Shown piece after piece: positions 63,066 to 64,000 of a stretch of 64,000 nucleotides of DNA (position 1 is its first letter; each line of letters begins with the position of its first letter). The position numbers were made by a program, and so were the translations under genes. Under the pieces are notes generated by a model. It did no database searches. It was not told the origin of the DNA and was given only the letters and a program-made list of their open reading frames with translations. This stretch comes from Burhinus oedicnemus (lineage: Eukaryota > Chordata > Aves > Charadriiformes > Burhinidae): contig VFFE01006811.1 in assembly GCA_008921705.1 (NCBI GenBank), positions 105,184 to 169,183 of the forward strand, in the 5' to 3' direction.

Positions 63066-64000
63066 TCTGGGGAGAGAATTCACTTGAAGCTTTTGTTTTC
63101 ATTCAAAGGGACAAGAGCTATATAACCTGTCCTCTAATATCAGATTTCTAACACTTGGAATCAAGTGGTATTGGATTTATCATTGAGGAAAGCCCAAACT
63201 GATGAAAAAAGGACGAACAAAGATTATTCTTGTATCGTTAAGGATGACAGTTATTTGCGTATGGAATAGATTATAATTTTTTTTTAATTGCCAGGCAAAA
63301 TTGTTAATATTCACAGAGAACTGTCCACAACATCATTCTCCATACAGGGTTTACTGCCTTGAATGTTTGGTTAAATTTCCAAAGCATGGACTAGAATTTG
63401 CTTCGAAGGTCAGGAAATGTTTACATCATTTTTTTACAAAAACTTTTGGAGATGAATAGCATCCTTCTGGCCACTGCTCTTTCCAAGTCACAACACTCAG
63501 ATAGTAAATGTTTAAAAAATCAAATTTTCTGGGGTGATTGTGTGGTAAATTTTGTTAAATGAAAAGGAAATTTGATTAATTATAAATTCGCTCCCCGTAG
63601 CCTTAAGAGGCTAATAAACTGTAAGCTTCAGCACTGAAAGAAATAAAACTGTCTGAGAGTATTTGTTTCAGGGTTTTCCTTCCCTCTTATGAATGGCATT
63701 GAATTTCCATAGTTCAGTGGTATGTCATAAGGTATTCTCCTCAGCAGCAGCTTGATGGAGGCATATTCAGGTGCCTTAGAAAGAATAATACCGTTGCAAA
63801 GAGGTTAAAAATCCAGGAAAATAATGGATTTTAATAAATGAAAGTTGTGGAAATCAAGTATCTCTATTTTTGTCTCTTGCTTAAAAGCAATCATCATGAT
63901 CTTGATCATCTTTTATGTCAGTCATCGCTTATTCTTTGTCAATCGCTGTCAGTCACCGAAGCAGTAAGGAGGGGCACTATATTGTGCAATCACTGTGCTC
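62256..64000. other. Intron block to the window end
   Basis: Holds the TAA/TAG microsatellite and otherwise AT-rich unique sequence. The end (about 63885-63960) has loosely repeated CAATCATCATGATC and GTCAGTCATCGCT / GTCAATCGCTGTCAGTCACC words. No exon, so the intron appears to continue past the edge. Confidence 0.4.
63011..63066 (+). repeat. Compound microsatellite (TAA)n(TAG)n
   Basis: About eight TAA units are followed by about ten TAG units without a break. The change from TAA to TAG probably arose by a point mutation that then spread by slippage. It is the longest trinucleotide repeat in the window and a likely length-polymorphic marker. A tyrosine-rich - strand frame across it is a by-product. 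Confidence 0.95.

Larger units (their letters stand above)
535..64000 (+). other. SEMA3C: Very long SEMA3C intron (left part; right end not in window)
   Basis: From the donor to the window end I find no sequence resembling the next SEMA3C coding exon, which should encode the start of the sema domain (an Asp-rich MDEDQDR-like stretch and a VGSKDH-like stretch). The region is AT-rich, with short ORFs in all frames, CR1 fragments, old SINE relics and microsatellites, as expected of intron DNA. SEMA3C is a large gene in other amniotes with long 5' introns, so an intron over 63 kb is plausible. A diverged small exon or a nested noncoding RNA cannot be excluded by eye. Individual elements are listed separately. 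Confidence 0.75.

Noticed and set aside
1..64000. Endogenous retrovirus or LTR elements
   Set aside because: I saw no LTR pair, primer binding site or retroviral reading frame. Solo LTRs could be missed by eye.
1..64000. CRISPR arrays, prokaryotic operons, tRNA or rRNA genes
   Set aside because: No regularly spaced repeats and no such genes were seen; the sequence is eukaryotic.

Overview
This window is a piece of a vertebrate nuclear genome, almost certainly from a bird. The evidence is a spliced vertebrate coding exon, AT-rich intronic DNA, several CR1 retroposon fragments (one ending in the octamer-like CR1 3' tail), relics of old amniote SINEs, and no mammalian Alu, B1 or L1. The low repeat density favours a bird over a turtle or crocodilian, but the species cannot be named. 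There are no operons, rRNA, tRNA, CRISPR arrays or prokaryotic genes.

The only coding sequence I can support is one exon at positions 394-534 on the + strand. Its 34 complete codons begin MAF, continue as a hydrophobic signal peptide, and end in VKGSSQPQARV followed by FLTFN. This is the N-terminus of semaphorin 3C (SEMA3C), a secreted class 3 semaphorin that signals through neuropilin and plexin receptors. The exon has a good 3' splice site before it, a strong start-codon context, and a GTAAGA donor that leaves a phase 1 intron.

Positions 1-393 are the end of the preceding intron. Positions 535-64000 read as one very long intron; I found no match to the next SEMA3C coding exon, so it probably lies beyond the right edge. 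The many short open reading frames here look like chance ORFs in AT-rich DNA. The longest, 215 codons on the - strand at 37617-38264, is longer than expected by chance but matches no family I recognise.

Within the intron, CR1 fragments lie at about 7669-7925, 12660-13201, 14505-14870 (- strand) and 32420-34130 (old and degraded). MIR/CORE-SINE-like relics lie at about 38930-39045, 49955-50085 and 54175-54312, and another old amniote repeat near 29945-30005. Microsatellites include a TAA/TAG compound repeat near 63011-63066, two long homopurine tracts and a TTGGTA hexamer array. CpG-rich islets stand out at 24791-25023, 25357-25442 and 45400-45560.

My best leads are regulatory rather than coding. 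They are a mirrored pair of GATA sites beside a TCF/LEF motif near 10522-10547 (GATA6 is known to regulate Sema3c), an overlapping CRE-like/AP-1 site flanked by two TAATTA sites near 6783-6810, the 24.8-25.4 kb CpG cluster as a possible internal promoter, and CAG|GTAAG-type junctions (best at 21485/21486) that look like recursive splice sites. I see no evidence of a new gene system; everything regulatory here is inference from motifs.
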